The notes under the pieces: generated by a model
Told to the model about the DNA's origin: nothing
The model's database searches: none
Seen by the model: only the letters and a program-made list of their open reading frames with translations
Assembly: GCA_014360205.1 (NCBI GenBank)
Contig: JACIXZ010000002.1
Span: forward strand, 62,001 to 126,000
Reading direction: 5' to 3'
Length of the DNA stretch: 64,000 nucleotides
Source of the DNA: Tissierellales bacterium
Lineage (GTDB): Bacteria; Bacillota; Clostridia; Tissierellales; Tissierellaceae
In this document: positions 27,076 through 34,921 of the stretch, piece after piece
Layout: each line of letters opens with the position of its first letter
Numbering within the stretch: the first letter of the stretch is position 1
Program-made: the position numbers and the translations under genes

Positions 27076-29487
27076 ATGAAAAACTATGATCACAAACAAA
27101 TTGAAGAAAAATGGCAAAAAATTTGGGATGAAGAAGAGACTTTCAAAGCTTATAATGACAGCGAAAAACCAAAGTATTATGCATTAGTTGAATTTCCTTA
27201 TCCATCTGGAGAAGGTTTACATGTAGGTCATCCTAGACCTTATACAGCATTAGATGTAGTATCAAGAAAAAGAAGACTTGAAGGATATAACGTTTTATTC
27301 CCTATGGGGTGGGATGCTTTTGGATTGCCTACAGAAAATTATGCGATTAAGAACAAAATTCATCCCAAGATTGTCACTGAAAAAAACATTGCAAGATTTA
27401 AGTCCCAGTTAAAGTCAATAGGTTTTTCTTTTGATTGGTCTAGAGAAATAAATACTACTGATCCAAGCTACTATAAGTGGACACAATGGATATTTTTGAA
27501 ACTTTTTGATAAGGGATTAGCATACAAAGAAGAGATGCCAATCAACTGGTGCCCTAATTGTAAAATAGGGCTTGCAAATGAAGAAGTAGTAGGAGGCCAT
27601 TGTGAGAGATGCGGTGGAGAGGTAATAAGGAAAGTTAAAAACCAATGGATGCTTAAGATAACTGAGTACGCTGAAAGACTTATAAATGATTTGGATATGG
27701 TTGACTATATAGAAAGAGTAAAATTGCAACAAAAAAATTGGATTGGAAAGTCAGAGGGAGCCGAGGTAGAATTTAAAATTTCCAAAACAAATGAGTCTAT
27801 AAAAGTTTTCACTACAAGACCTGATACCATTTTTGGAGCAACTTATATGGTTCTTGCACCAGAACATAAATTAATAGATGAACACAAATCACTAATCGAA
27901 AATTTTGATGAGGTATTGGCATATAGAGAAGAAGTAATGAAAAAATCAGAATTTGAAAGAACAGAGCTATCGAAGGAAAAGACGGGCGTAGAGCTTAAAG
28001 GAATAAAAGCAATTAATCCAGCTAACAATAAGGAGATACCTATTTGGATTTCAGATTATGTATTGATAACTTACGGCACAGGTGCGGTTATGGCAGTTCC
28101 AGGACATGACGAAAGAGATTGGGAATTTGCTAATAAATTCAATCTACCTATTGTAGAAGTAATCAAAGGTGGAGATGTTTCAAAAGAAGCCTATACTGAT
28201 ACTGAAAATGGAATTGTAGTTAATTCTGACTTTTTAAACGGAATGAATGTGAAGGATGCTAAAGAACAAATCATTGAGTGGCTCGAAAAAAATGAACTTG
28301 GGAAGAGAAAAGTAAATTATAAGTTAAGAGATTGGGTGTTTTCAAGACAAAGATATTGGGGAGAACCAATACCAATGATCTACTGTGAAGATTGTGGATG
28401 GGTAAAAGTACCAGAAGAAGAACTCCCAGTATTATTGCCTGAAGTTGAAAATTACGAGCCAACCGACAATGGAGAATCACCTTTAGCAAACATAACCGAA
28501 TGGGTTAACACGACTTGCCCAAAATGTGGCAAACCAGCTAAACGAGAAACTGATACTATGCCTCAGTGGGCAGGATCATCGTGGTATTTTTTAAGATATA
28601 CTGATCCGCATAATGATGAAGAATTAGCCTCAAGAGAAGCTCTAGATTATTGGATGCCAGTTGACTGGTACAATGGTGGCATGGAGCATACAACATTGCA
28701 TTTATTATATTCAAGATTTTGGCATAAATTTTTATATGATTGTGGTGTGGTAAGAGATCCAGAACCATATATAAAGAGAACTTCTCATGGCATGATTTTA
28801 GGCGATAATAATGAGAAAATGTCCAAATCTAGAGGGAATGTAATTAATCCAGATGATATTGTAAATGAATATGGTGCAGATACATTAAGAACATATGAGA
28901 TGTTTATCGGGGATTTTGAAAAGAGTGTTCCTTGGTCTGATAATGGATTAAAGGGTTGTAGAAGATTTCTTGAAAGAGTTTGGAAACTACAAGATATTGT
29001 AGTGGAGGGAGATGAATATACAAAAGAGCTAGAAACAAGTATACACAAGACTATAAAAAAAGTATCCTTTGATTATGAAAATTTAAAATTCAATACTGCT
29101 ATTGCATCGCTAATGAGTTTGCTAAATGAGTTTAACGATTATGGGAGAATTACTAAAAAAGACATAGAAACATATCTGCTCTTGTTAAATCCAGTAGCTC
29201 CTCATATTACCGAAGAAATGTGGGAAAATTTAGGTTTTAAATCAAGTTTAAATAAAAGCGCTTGGCCAAAATATGACGAAGAAAAAACAATAGATGAGAT
29301 AATTGAACTCCCAATACAAATAAATGGCAAAGTAAGGACAACAATAAATGTGGAAATAGATGAAGATCAAGATTCTATTAAAGAAAAAGTATATAATAAT
29401 GAAGTTGTTGCTAAGTTTATCTCAGGTAAGACAATTATAAAAGAGATTTATGTACCTAGAAAAATATACAATATTGTAGTAAAATAA
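27076..29487 (+). CDS. leuS: Leucyl-tRNA synthetase
   Basis: This 803-residue class I synthetase has the HIGH-like motif HVGH in [12 protein letters not shown], a zinc-binding insert (CPNC and CERC, about 156-180), a CP1 editing domain with [19 protein letters not shown], and the KMSKS motif in [17 protein letters not shown] near 580. A bacterial LeuRS-type catalytic segment [22 protein letters not shown] precedes it. Expression is controlled by the T-box leader. GGAGG lies 8 bases before the ATG. Confidence 0.97.
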   Translation: MKNYDHKQIEEKWQKIWDEEETFKAYNDSEKPKYYALVEFPYPSGEGLHVGHPRPYTALDVVSRKRRLEGYNVLFPMGWDAFGLPTENYAIKNKIHPKIVTEKNIARFKSQLKSIGFSFDWSREINTTDPSYYKWTQWIFLKLFDKGLAYKEEMPINWCPNCKIGLANEEVVGGHCERCGGEVIRKVKNQWMLKITEYAERLINDLDMVDYIERVKLQQKNWIGKSEGAEVEFKISKTNESIKVFTTRPDTIFGATYMVLAPEHKLIDEHKSLIENFDEVLAYREEVMKKSEFERTELSKEKTGVELKGIKAINPANNKEIPIWISDYVLITYGTGAVMAVPGHDERDWEFANKFNLPIVEVIKGGDVSKEAYTDTENGIVVNSDFLNGMNVKDAKEQIIEWLEKNELGKRKVNYKLRDWVFSRQRYWGEPIPMIYCEDCGWVKVPEEELPVLLPEVENYEPTDNGESPLANITEWVNTTCPKCGKPAKRETDTMPQWAGSSWYFLRYTDPHNDEELASREALDYWMPVDWYNGGMEHTTLHLLYSRFWHKFLYDCGVVRDPEPYIKRTSHGMILGDNNEKMSKSRGNVINPDDIVNEYGADTLRTYEMFIGDFEKSVPWSDNGLKGCRRFLERVWKLQDIVVEGDEYTKELETSIHKTIKKVSFDYENLKFNTAIASLMSLLNEFNDYGRITKKDIETYLLLLNPVAPHITEEMWENLGFKSSLNKSAWPKYDEEKTIDEIIELPIQINGKVRTTINVEIDEDQDSIKEKVYNNEVVAKFISGKTIIKEIYVPRKIYNIVVK

Positions 29488-29492
29488 ATCAC

Positions 29493-29524
29493 AGTTCTGC
29501 TTGTATAGTTATACAAGCAGAACT
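29493..29524 (+). other. 14-bp perfect hairpin after leuS without a T tract
   Basis: AGTTCTGCTTGTAT (29493-29506) pairs perfectly with 29511-29524 across a 4-base loop. What follows is AAATTAATTTA, not a T run, so it is a poor intrinsic terminator. It could protect the leuS mRNA 3' end, assist a weak terminator, or be a protein-binding dyad for degV. Confidence 0.55.
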
Positions 29525-29552
29525 AAATTAATTTATATCGGAGGCGATTGAT

Positions 29553-30380
29553 ATGACGGTAAAGATAATTACGGATAGTACAGCGTATTTATCAAAAGAA
29601 TATGTTGAAAAAGAAGATATAACAGTTGTTCCTTTGCATTATATGTTCGATGGGGTAGAGTATATAGAGGGATTTAAAGGCGAATTTGATGATTATTTTG
29701 AAAAACTCCAAAATAGCAAATCCTTTCCAACAACTTCACAGCCCTCTGTAGGAGAATTTAAAGAAGCTTATTTAAAAGCTTTAGAAAATTACGATGAAAT
29801 AATAGTGATTGTTTTATCTTCTAAACTCAGCGGCACTTACAATAGTGCAGTGGCTGCAAAAGAATTGTTAGAAGATAAAAAAATTACTATTGTTGATACT
29901 CTTTCTACTGTGGCAGCTTTAAAGTTTTTAATTGAAGATGCTGTAATGTTAAAAAAAGAAGGGAAAAATGCAGATGAAATAGCATCATATTTAGAAGATA
30001 AAAAGACAAAACTAAAGGTATTAGCTCTACCAGATACTTTAGAATATCTAAAAAGAGGAGGACGAATTTCTCCACTACAAGCTAACTTAGGAAATTTAAT
30101 TAATATAAAACCTATCATTGAACTTAAAGATGGAGAACTTACATTATTAGAAAAGGCTAGAGGAAAGAAAAATGCATTGGATAGGGTTATAGAATTAGTG
30201 GGTGATGAAATTAATAGAGCTACTATATGTCAAATATTAGCTTATGATGAAGCTTTAGTATTCAAAGAATTGCTTGAAGAAAAACACCCTGATTTGAATA
30301 TAAAAATAGATATTGAAGAGATTGGACCGGTAATAGGATCTCATCTTGGTCCAAAAACAATAGGAATTTGCTGGTATTAA
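29553..30380 (+). CDS. DegV family fatty-acid-binding protein
   Basis: This 275-residue two-domain protein starts VKIITDSTAYLS and has the fatty-acid-pocket segments PTTSQPSVGEFKEAYLKAL and IVLSSKLSGTYNSAV, with LKRGGRISPLQA in the second half. Members bind fatty acids and, with FakA, can support phospholipid synthesis as FakB; whether this copy is a kinase subunit is not shown by the context. A terminator lies right after it. GGAGG precedes the ATG by 8 bases. Confidence 0.92.
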   Translation: MTVKIITDSTAYLSKEYVEKEDITVVPLHYMFDGVEYIEGFKGEFDDYFEKLQNSKSFPTTSQPSVGEFKEAYLKALENYDEIIVIVLSSKLSGTYNSAVAAKELLEDKKITIVDTLSTVAALKFLIEDAVMLKKEGKNADEIASYLEDKKTKLKVLALPDTLEYLKRGGRISPLQANLGNLINIKPIIELKDGELTLLEKARGKKNALDRVIELVGDEINRATICQILAYDEALVFKELLEEKHPDLNIKIDIEEIGPVIGSHLGPKTIGICWY

Positions 30381-30390
30381 CTTGTATATT

Positions 30391-30416
30391 AAAAGCACTT
30401 ATTTAAGTGCTTTTTT
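30391..30416 (+). terminator. Terminator after degV
   Basis: AAAAGCACTT (30391-30400) pairs with 30405-30414 over a 4-base loop and runs into a T tract, giving an intrinsic terminator. Confidence 0.85.
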
Positions 30417-30437
30417 ACTTTTATTTGTGTAAGAATA

Positions 30438-30446
30438 TGTTATAAT
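30438..30446 (+). promoter_or_regulatory. Extended -10 promoter of the threonine dehydrogenase gene
   Basis: TGTTATAAT is an extended -10 with a perfect hexamer and no clear -35. It lies 31 bases upstream of the chosen start codon, after the degV terminator. Confidence 0.5.
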
Positions 30447-30477
30447 AATAACGGGATAATAATTTTGGAGGTGTATG

Positions 30478-31437
30478 ATGAAAAAAATATTAATTACTGG
30501 AGCCCTAGGACAAATAGGTTCAGAATTAGCTGTAAAAATGCGAGATATTTACGGTAGGGATAACGTTATCATAAGTGATATTGAAAAGAAGTCTGGAAAA
30601 GAAGACCTAATCGAATCAGGACCATTTGAGATTATCAATGTATTAGAGGCTAAACAAATTTCTGAAGTAGTAGAAAAATATAAAATTGATACAATTGTAA
30701 ATTTAGCTGCTATTTTGTCTGCAGTGGGCGAAAAAAACCCAAACTTATGTTGGCAAATTAACATGACCGGTTTATATAATGTACTAGAGATTGCTAGAGA
30801 GAAGAATCTAAAAATATTTACTCCTAGCTCAATAGCAGTTTTTGGTCCGAATACACCAAAAGACTTAACACCACAGGATACTATTATGAGACCATCTACT
30901 ATGTATGGGGTAACAAAAGTATCAGGAGAATTATTATGTGACTATTATTATAAAAAATTTGGTGTAGATACTAGAGGAGTTAGATATCCAGGAATTATAT
31001 CATATAATACTTTGCCTGGCGGCGGTACCACAGATTATGCAGTCCACATTTATTATGATGCCATTTTGAAGAAATCATATACTAGTTATATACAAAAGGG
31101 CACTTATATGGACATGATGTATATACCAGATGCTTTAGATGCTGTAATCAATTTAATGGAGGCAGATGGTAGTAAGCTAGTCCATAGAAATGCATTTAAT
31201 ATAACTGCGATGAGTATAGAACCTGAAGATATTGCAAAATCAATTAGAAAGTTCATACCAGAATTTGAATTACATTATGAGATCGATCCAGTAAGACAAA
31301 AGATCGCTGAATCATGGCCAAATTCACTTGATGATTCAGAAGCAAGGAAACAATGGGGATGGAGTCCTAAATATGATTTAGATAGCATGACTAAAGATAT
31401 GCTCGAAAAATTAAAGATTAAATTAAATATTAATTAA
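30478..31437 (+). CDS. L-threonine 3-dehydrogenase, short-chain (SDR/epimerase-like) type
   Basis: This 319-residue extended SDR has the NAD motif GALGQIG (8-14), a catalytic YxxxK in TMYGVTKVSGE and FTPSSIAVFGP as the serine segment. PGIISYNTLPGGGTTDYAVHIYYDA and the GWSPKYDLD tail are like the threonine dehydrogenases of this fold, which oxidise threonine to 2-amino-3-oxobutyrate. This fits an amino-acid fermenter, but no kbl (glycine acetyltransferase) lies beside it. ATG 30478 is preferred over the adjacent ATG 30475 because of GGAGG spacing. It stands alone between two terminators. Confidence 0.82.
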   Translation: MKKILITGALGQIGSELAVKMRDIYGRDNVIISDIEKKSGKEDLIESGPFEIINVLEAKQISEVVEKYKIDTIVNLAAILSAVGEKNPNLCWQINMTGLYNVLEIAREKNLKIFTPSSIAVFGPNTPKDLTPQDTIMRPSTMYGVTKVSGELLCDYYYKKFGVDTRGVRYPGIISYNTLPGGGTTDYAVHIYYDAILKKSYTSYIQKGTYMDMMYIPDALDAVINLMEADGSKLVHRNAFNITAMSIEPEDIAKSIRKFIPEFELHYEIDPVRQKIAESWPNSLDDSEARKQWGWSPKYDLDSMTKDMLEKLKIKLNIN

Positions 31438-31458
31438 GGTGCTTAAAAGCACCTTTTT
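31436..31458 (+). terminator. Terminator after the threonine dehydrogenase gene
   Basis: AAGGTGCTT (31436-31444) pairs with AAGCACCTT (31447-31455) across a very short loop, followed by T residues. It begins at the stop codon of the gene. Confidence 0.8.
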
Positions 31459-31471
31459 ATATGTTTTAAAG

Positions 31472-31500
31472 TTGACAATATTACTTGGATATAATATAAT
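31472..31500 (+). promoter_or_regulatory. Promoter of the isc operon
   Basis: A perfect TTGACA (31472-31477) is 17 bases from a perfect TATAAT (31495-31500). This is the strongest sigma-A-type promoter in the window. The downstream leader (31501-31547) contains ACCA and TGGT 11 bases apart, a weak dyad that might bind the Rrf2 regulator. Confidence 0.85.
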
Positions 31501-31547
31501 GTAGAAATAAAACCAAGAGAATTAGGTGGTATTAAAGAGGTGAAATA

Positions 31548-31973
31548 ATGAAATTATCTACAAAGGGAAGATATGGATTGATGGCAATGTATCAATTAGC
31601 AATGGCATATGGAGAGGGACCTATTTCCATAAAATCTATTGCAGATGAAGAAGATTTGAGTGAGAATTACTTAGAACAACTTTTTTCAACACTAAAGAAA
31701 AATGGGCTTGTTGTTAGCTCTAGAGGCGCATATGGCGGATATATGCTTACTAGGCATCCTAAAGATATCACAGTAGGAGAGATATTGCGTTCTTTAGAAG
31801 GAGAAAATTATCCTGCCGATTGTGTTTCAAGTGATGGCTTTGAGTGTAAAAAGGAAGATATGTGTGTAACCAAAGTAGTATTAGCAAAGATAAAAAGCGG
31901 GATAGATCAAGTAATAGATTCGATAACTTTACAAGACATGATAGAGGATGCTAATATGGTAAAAAACTTATAA
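31548..31973 (+). CDS. iscR: Rrf2/IscR family iron-sulfur regulator
   Basis: This 141-residue winged-helix regulator starts MKLSTKGRYGLMAMYQLA and has an Rrf2 recognition part (SENYLEQLFSTLKKNGLV, RGAYGGYML). Three cysteines near 95-110 (spaced C-x8-C-x5-C) can hold an Fe-S cluster. Its position upstream of iscS and iscU suggests control of cluster assembly by the cluster status. AGAGGTG precedes the ATG. Confidence 0.92.
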   Translation: MKLSTKGRYGLMAMYQLAMAYGEGPISIKSIADEEDLSENYLEQLFSTLKKNGLVVSSRGAYGGYMLTRHPKDITVGEILRSLEGENYPADCVSSDGFECKKEDMCVTKVVLAKIKSGIDQVIDSITLQDMIEDANMVKNL

Positions 31974-31987
31974 CAAGGAGGAGTACT

Positions 31988-33166
31988 GTGGATAAAATCA
32001 TTTATATGGATCATGCTGCTACAACACCTGTCAGCAAAGAAGTGCTTGATGAAATGTTACCTTATTTTTGCGAATATTATGGTAATCCATCAAGCATATA
32101 TTATTTAAGCAATTATTCTAAAATAGCTATTGATAAAGCCAGGGAGAGAGTTGCAAAAGCTATAAATGCAGATAAAAATGAAATATATTTTACAGCAGGA
32201 GGATCTGAATCTGATAATTGGGCTATAAAGGGAATTGCATCTAAATTCGAAGATAAAGGAAGACATATAATCACTTCAAAAATTGAACATCATGCAGTTT
32301 TACATGCTTGTGAATACTTAGAAAAGAAAGGCTATAAAATCACTTACTTAGATGTAGATGAATATGGGATGATTTCACTAGAGGAACTCGAAAAATCAAT
32401 TACAGAAGAAACAATCTTAATCTCTATAATGTTTGCAAATAACGAAATAGGAACAATTGAGCCAGTCAAAGAAATAGGGGCTATAGCTAGGAAACACAAT
32501 GTATTGTTTCATACAGATGCTGTACAAGCAGTTGGCAGCTTGCCAATAGATGTAAAGGAAATGAATATTGATTTATTATCTATGTCAGCACATAAGCTTT
32601 ATGGGCCAAAAGGTGTTGGGGCTTTGTATGTTAAAAAAGGTATAAAAATTGACCCATTAATTCATGGAGGTGCCCAAGAGAGAAATAAAAGAGCTGGTAC
32701 TGAAAATGTAGCTGGAATTGTTGGGTTGGGGAAAGCAATTGAGTTAGCATATTCAAATTTAGAAGAAAATACAGAAAAAATAACTAAATTAAGAGATTAT
32801 TTGATAGATAGCATACAAAAAAAGATACCAGATGTTAGACTAAATGGGCATCCCACAAATAGACTACCTGGGAATGTTAATATGTGTTTTAAATATATAG
32901 AAGGGGAATCTTTACTTTTAAGCTTAGATATGCATAAGATTGCAGCATCAAGTGGTTCAGCTTGCACATCAGGAAGCTTAGACCCTTCACATGTACTGCT
33001 TGCGATTGGGTTACCCCACGAGATAGCTCATGGCTCATTAAGGTTGTCGTTAGGGAAAGATAATACTAAAGAAGAAATAGATTTTGTTGTTGAAAAATTG
33101 GCAACTATCGTCGATAGGTTAAGACAGATGTCACCACTTTATGAAAAAGCACAGGAGGGTAAATAA
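31988..33166 (+). CDS. iscS: Cysteine desulfurase IscS/NifS
   Basis: This 392-residue fold-type I PLP enzyme removes sulfur from cysteine for Fe-S clusters and tRNA thiolation. The PLP lysine is K203 in SAHKLYGPKG and the persulfide cysteine is C326 in GSACTSGS. The start is GTG at 31988 with AAGGAGGAG upstream. The stop overlaps iscU in TAATG. Between iscR and iscU it forms the standard Clostridia isc unit. Confidence 0.96.
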   Translation: MDKIIYMDHAATTPVSKEVLDEMLPYFCEYYGNPSSIYYLSNYSKIAIDKARERVAKAINADKNEIYFTAGGSESDNWAIKGIASKFEDKGRHIITSKIEHHAVLHACEYLEKKGYKITYLDVDEYGMISLEELEKSITEETILISIMFANNEIGTIEPVKEIGAIARKHNVLFHTDAVQAVGSLPIDVKEMNIDLLSMSAHKLYGPKGVGALYVKKGIKIDPLIHGGAQERNKRAGTENVAGIVGLGKAIELAYSNLEENTEKITKLRDYLIDSIQKKIPDVRLNGHPTNRLPGNVNMCFKYIEGESLLLSLDMHKIAASSGSACTSGSLDPSHVLLAIGLPHEIAHGSLRLSLGKDNTKEEIDFVVEKLATIVDRLRQMSPLYEKAQEGK

Positions 33167-33606
33167 TGTATTCTGAAAAAGTAATGGATCATTTTATGAA
33201 TCCTAGAAATGTAGGAGAAATTGAAAATGCTGATGGTATAGGAGAAGTTGGTAATCCTAAATGTGGAGATATCATGAAAATGTATCTTAAAATTGAAGAT
33301 GGGATTATAACAGATGTTAAGTTCAAAACTTTTGGCTGTGGTTCAGCTATAGCTTCATCAAGTATGGCAACAGAATTAGTCAAAGGGAAATCTATACAGG
33401 AAGCAATGCAAATCACAAACAAAGCAGTGGCAGAAGCTCTTGACGGACTACCACCAGTAAAAATGCACTGTAGTGTTTTAGCAGAACAGGCTATCAGGAA
33501 GGCATTACTTGATTACTCTAAAAAATCTGGGGTAAAAATAGAAGGACTAGAAGATGTTGAATTTGATGATGAAGATTTGCATGAAATTCATGAAATAGAG
33601 GATTAA
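33166..33606 (+). CDS. iscU: Iron-sulfur scaffold IscU/NifU
   Basis: This 146-residue scaffold has the cluster ligands C33, C58 and C102 and D35 (segments GNPKCGDIM, FGCGSAIASSSM and MHCSVLAEQAI). It accepts sulfur from IscS and builds [2Fe-2S] or [4Fe-4S] clusters. An acidic tail (VEFDDEDLHEIHEIED) closes the protein. No hscA, hscB or fdx follows, as usual in Firmicutes. Confidence 0.95.
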   Translation: MYSEKVMDHFMNPRNVGEIENADGIGEVGNPKCGDIMKMYLKIEDGIITDVKFKTFGCGSAIASSSMATELVKGKSIQEAMQITNKAVAEALDGLPPVKMHCSVLAEQAIRKALLDYSKKSGVKIEGLEDVEFDDEDLHEIHEIED

Positions 33607-33630
33607 TAAATCTTTTTTAGGAGGCAAAGC

Positions 33631-34827
33631 ATGGGCGTAGCTACTCCACCGGATTTATTTGTTAAATTAGTATGGATATTACTCACAATATTGTTGTTTT
33701 TGTTAAGTTATTACTTAATCAATATTGGAAATAATTTTGTCGAAAAAAGAAAGAAAATAAAATATGACACAAAGATACTGGTATCTATTGCCTCTATTGC
33801 TGCAGTAATCTATATAATTTATATATTATTTAACAGATATAAAATTCTATCTGATATTTTACTTGCAATAATATTGTCAGTAATATTTTCTTATTTTTTA
33901 AATCCCTTAGTAAATTATTTACAAAACAAGGGTTTAAAAAGAATAGTGAGTACAGCAGTTGTTTATGTTGCTATTCTAATTGTTTTTACAATTTTATTAG
34001 TATCATTTATTCCTAGAACTGGTTCGGAAATCAGAAACTTAGCAGATAATCTAACCAAGTATGTTGATAACCTAAATGTATTTATTGATAAATTCTATTC
34101 AAATTATGATAATGTATTTTCCTCTACTCCTGAGTTATTGAAAACTATTGAAGGGGTAATAGAAAGCAATACTCAGAAGCTACAAGAATCAATTTCTAAT
34201 GGAATATCTAATATGATCTCTGGTATAAGTGGATTTTTATCAAAAGCACTGACTTTAATACTTATACCTATAATCACTTTTTATCTTTTAATTGACAAAA
34301 ATTATTTTATTAAAAAAGTAAAGGAATATATACCTTTGAAATATAAAGATGATATTTTGACGCTAGCTCATCAAATAAACGATGTAATGAATCAATTCAT
34401 AAAAGGAAGGCTGTTAATGGCTTTGTTTGTAGGTACAATGACTGCTATATTCCTTTTGATTATGAACATAGATTTTGCTATAGTGATAGGAATGATTACA
34501 GCTATAGCTGATATCATACCATACATAGGGCCATTTTTAGGATTTTTGCCAGCCGTAGTATTGGCATTTTTATCAAGTCCTATAAAGGCATTATGGGTAG
34601 CTGTTTTCTTTGTAGTCATACAATGGGTTGAAAATAATATATTAGCCCCAAAAGTATTGGGACAGAGCATAGGGCTTCACCCATTAACAGTTCTTTTAGC
34701 TTTAATAATAGGTGGAGGAATATTCGGAGTGTTGGGAATGATACTAGCTGTTCCTGTTACAGCTATACTGATGATAATATTTAGATTTATAAAAATGAAA
34801 TATAAAGAATCTAGAGAATTGTTGTAG
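33631..34827 (+). CDS. AI-2E family permease
   Basis: This 398-residue protein has about eight membrane helices in the AI-2E/PerM pattern: a pair near the start, a large hydrophilic segment at about 135-200, and a C-terminal membrane half with IADIIPYIGPFLGFLPA and HPLTVLLALIIGGGIFGVLGMILAVPVTA, both diagnostic. Members may act as secondary transporters or ion antiporters; the substrate is not known. Such a gene often lies between iscU and alaS in Clostridia. AGGAGG precedes the ATG. Confidence 0.87.
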   Translation: MGVATPPDLFVKLVWILLTILLFLLSYYLINIGNNFVEKRKKIKYDTKILVSIASIAAVIYIIYILFNRYKILSDILLAIILSVIFSYFLNPLVNYLQNKGLKRIVSTAVVYVAILIVFTILLVSFIPRTGSEIRNLADNLTKYVDNLNVFIDKFYSNYDNVFSSTPELLKTIEGVIESNTQKLQESISNGISNMISGISGFLSKALTLILIPIITFYLLIDKNYFIKKVKEYIPLKYKDDILTLAHQINDVMNQFIKGRLLMALFVGTMTAIFLLIMNIDFAIVIGMITAIADIIPYIGPFLGFLPAVVLAFLSSPIKALWVAVFFVVIQWVENNILAPKVLGQSIGLHPLTVLLALIIGGGIFGVLGMILAVPVTAILMIIFRFIKMKYKESRELL

Positions 34828-34831
34828 TTGA

Positions 34832-34860
34832 TTGACAAATGCCGATATATATTCTAAAAT
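34832..34860 (+). promoter_or_regulatory. Promoter of alaS
   Basis: TTGACA (34832-34837) and TAAAAT (34855-34860) are separated by exactly 17 bases. Transcription would begin near 34867, about nine bases before a hairpin. Confidence 0.7.
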
Positions 34861-34875
34861 AAAAGAGTAACAGAA

Positions 34876-34898
34876 CCTCCCTAAAAGGGAGGATTTTT
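34876..34898 (+). terminator. Hairpin with T tract between the permease gene and alaS
   Basis: CCTCCC (34876-34881) pairs with GGGAGG (34887-34892) over TAAAA and is followed by ATTTTT. It would end transcripts from the isc operon. It also lies at the very 5' end of any RNA begun at the alaS promoter, where it may act as a stabilising stem or weak attenuator. Confidence 0.75.
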
Positions 34899-34921
34899 AT
34901 AATACTTAGAGAGGTGTAAAT

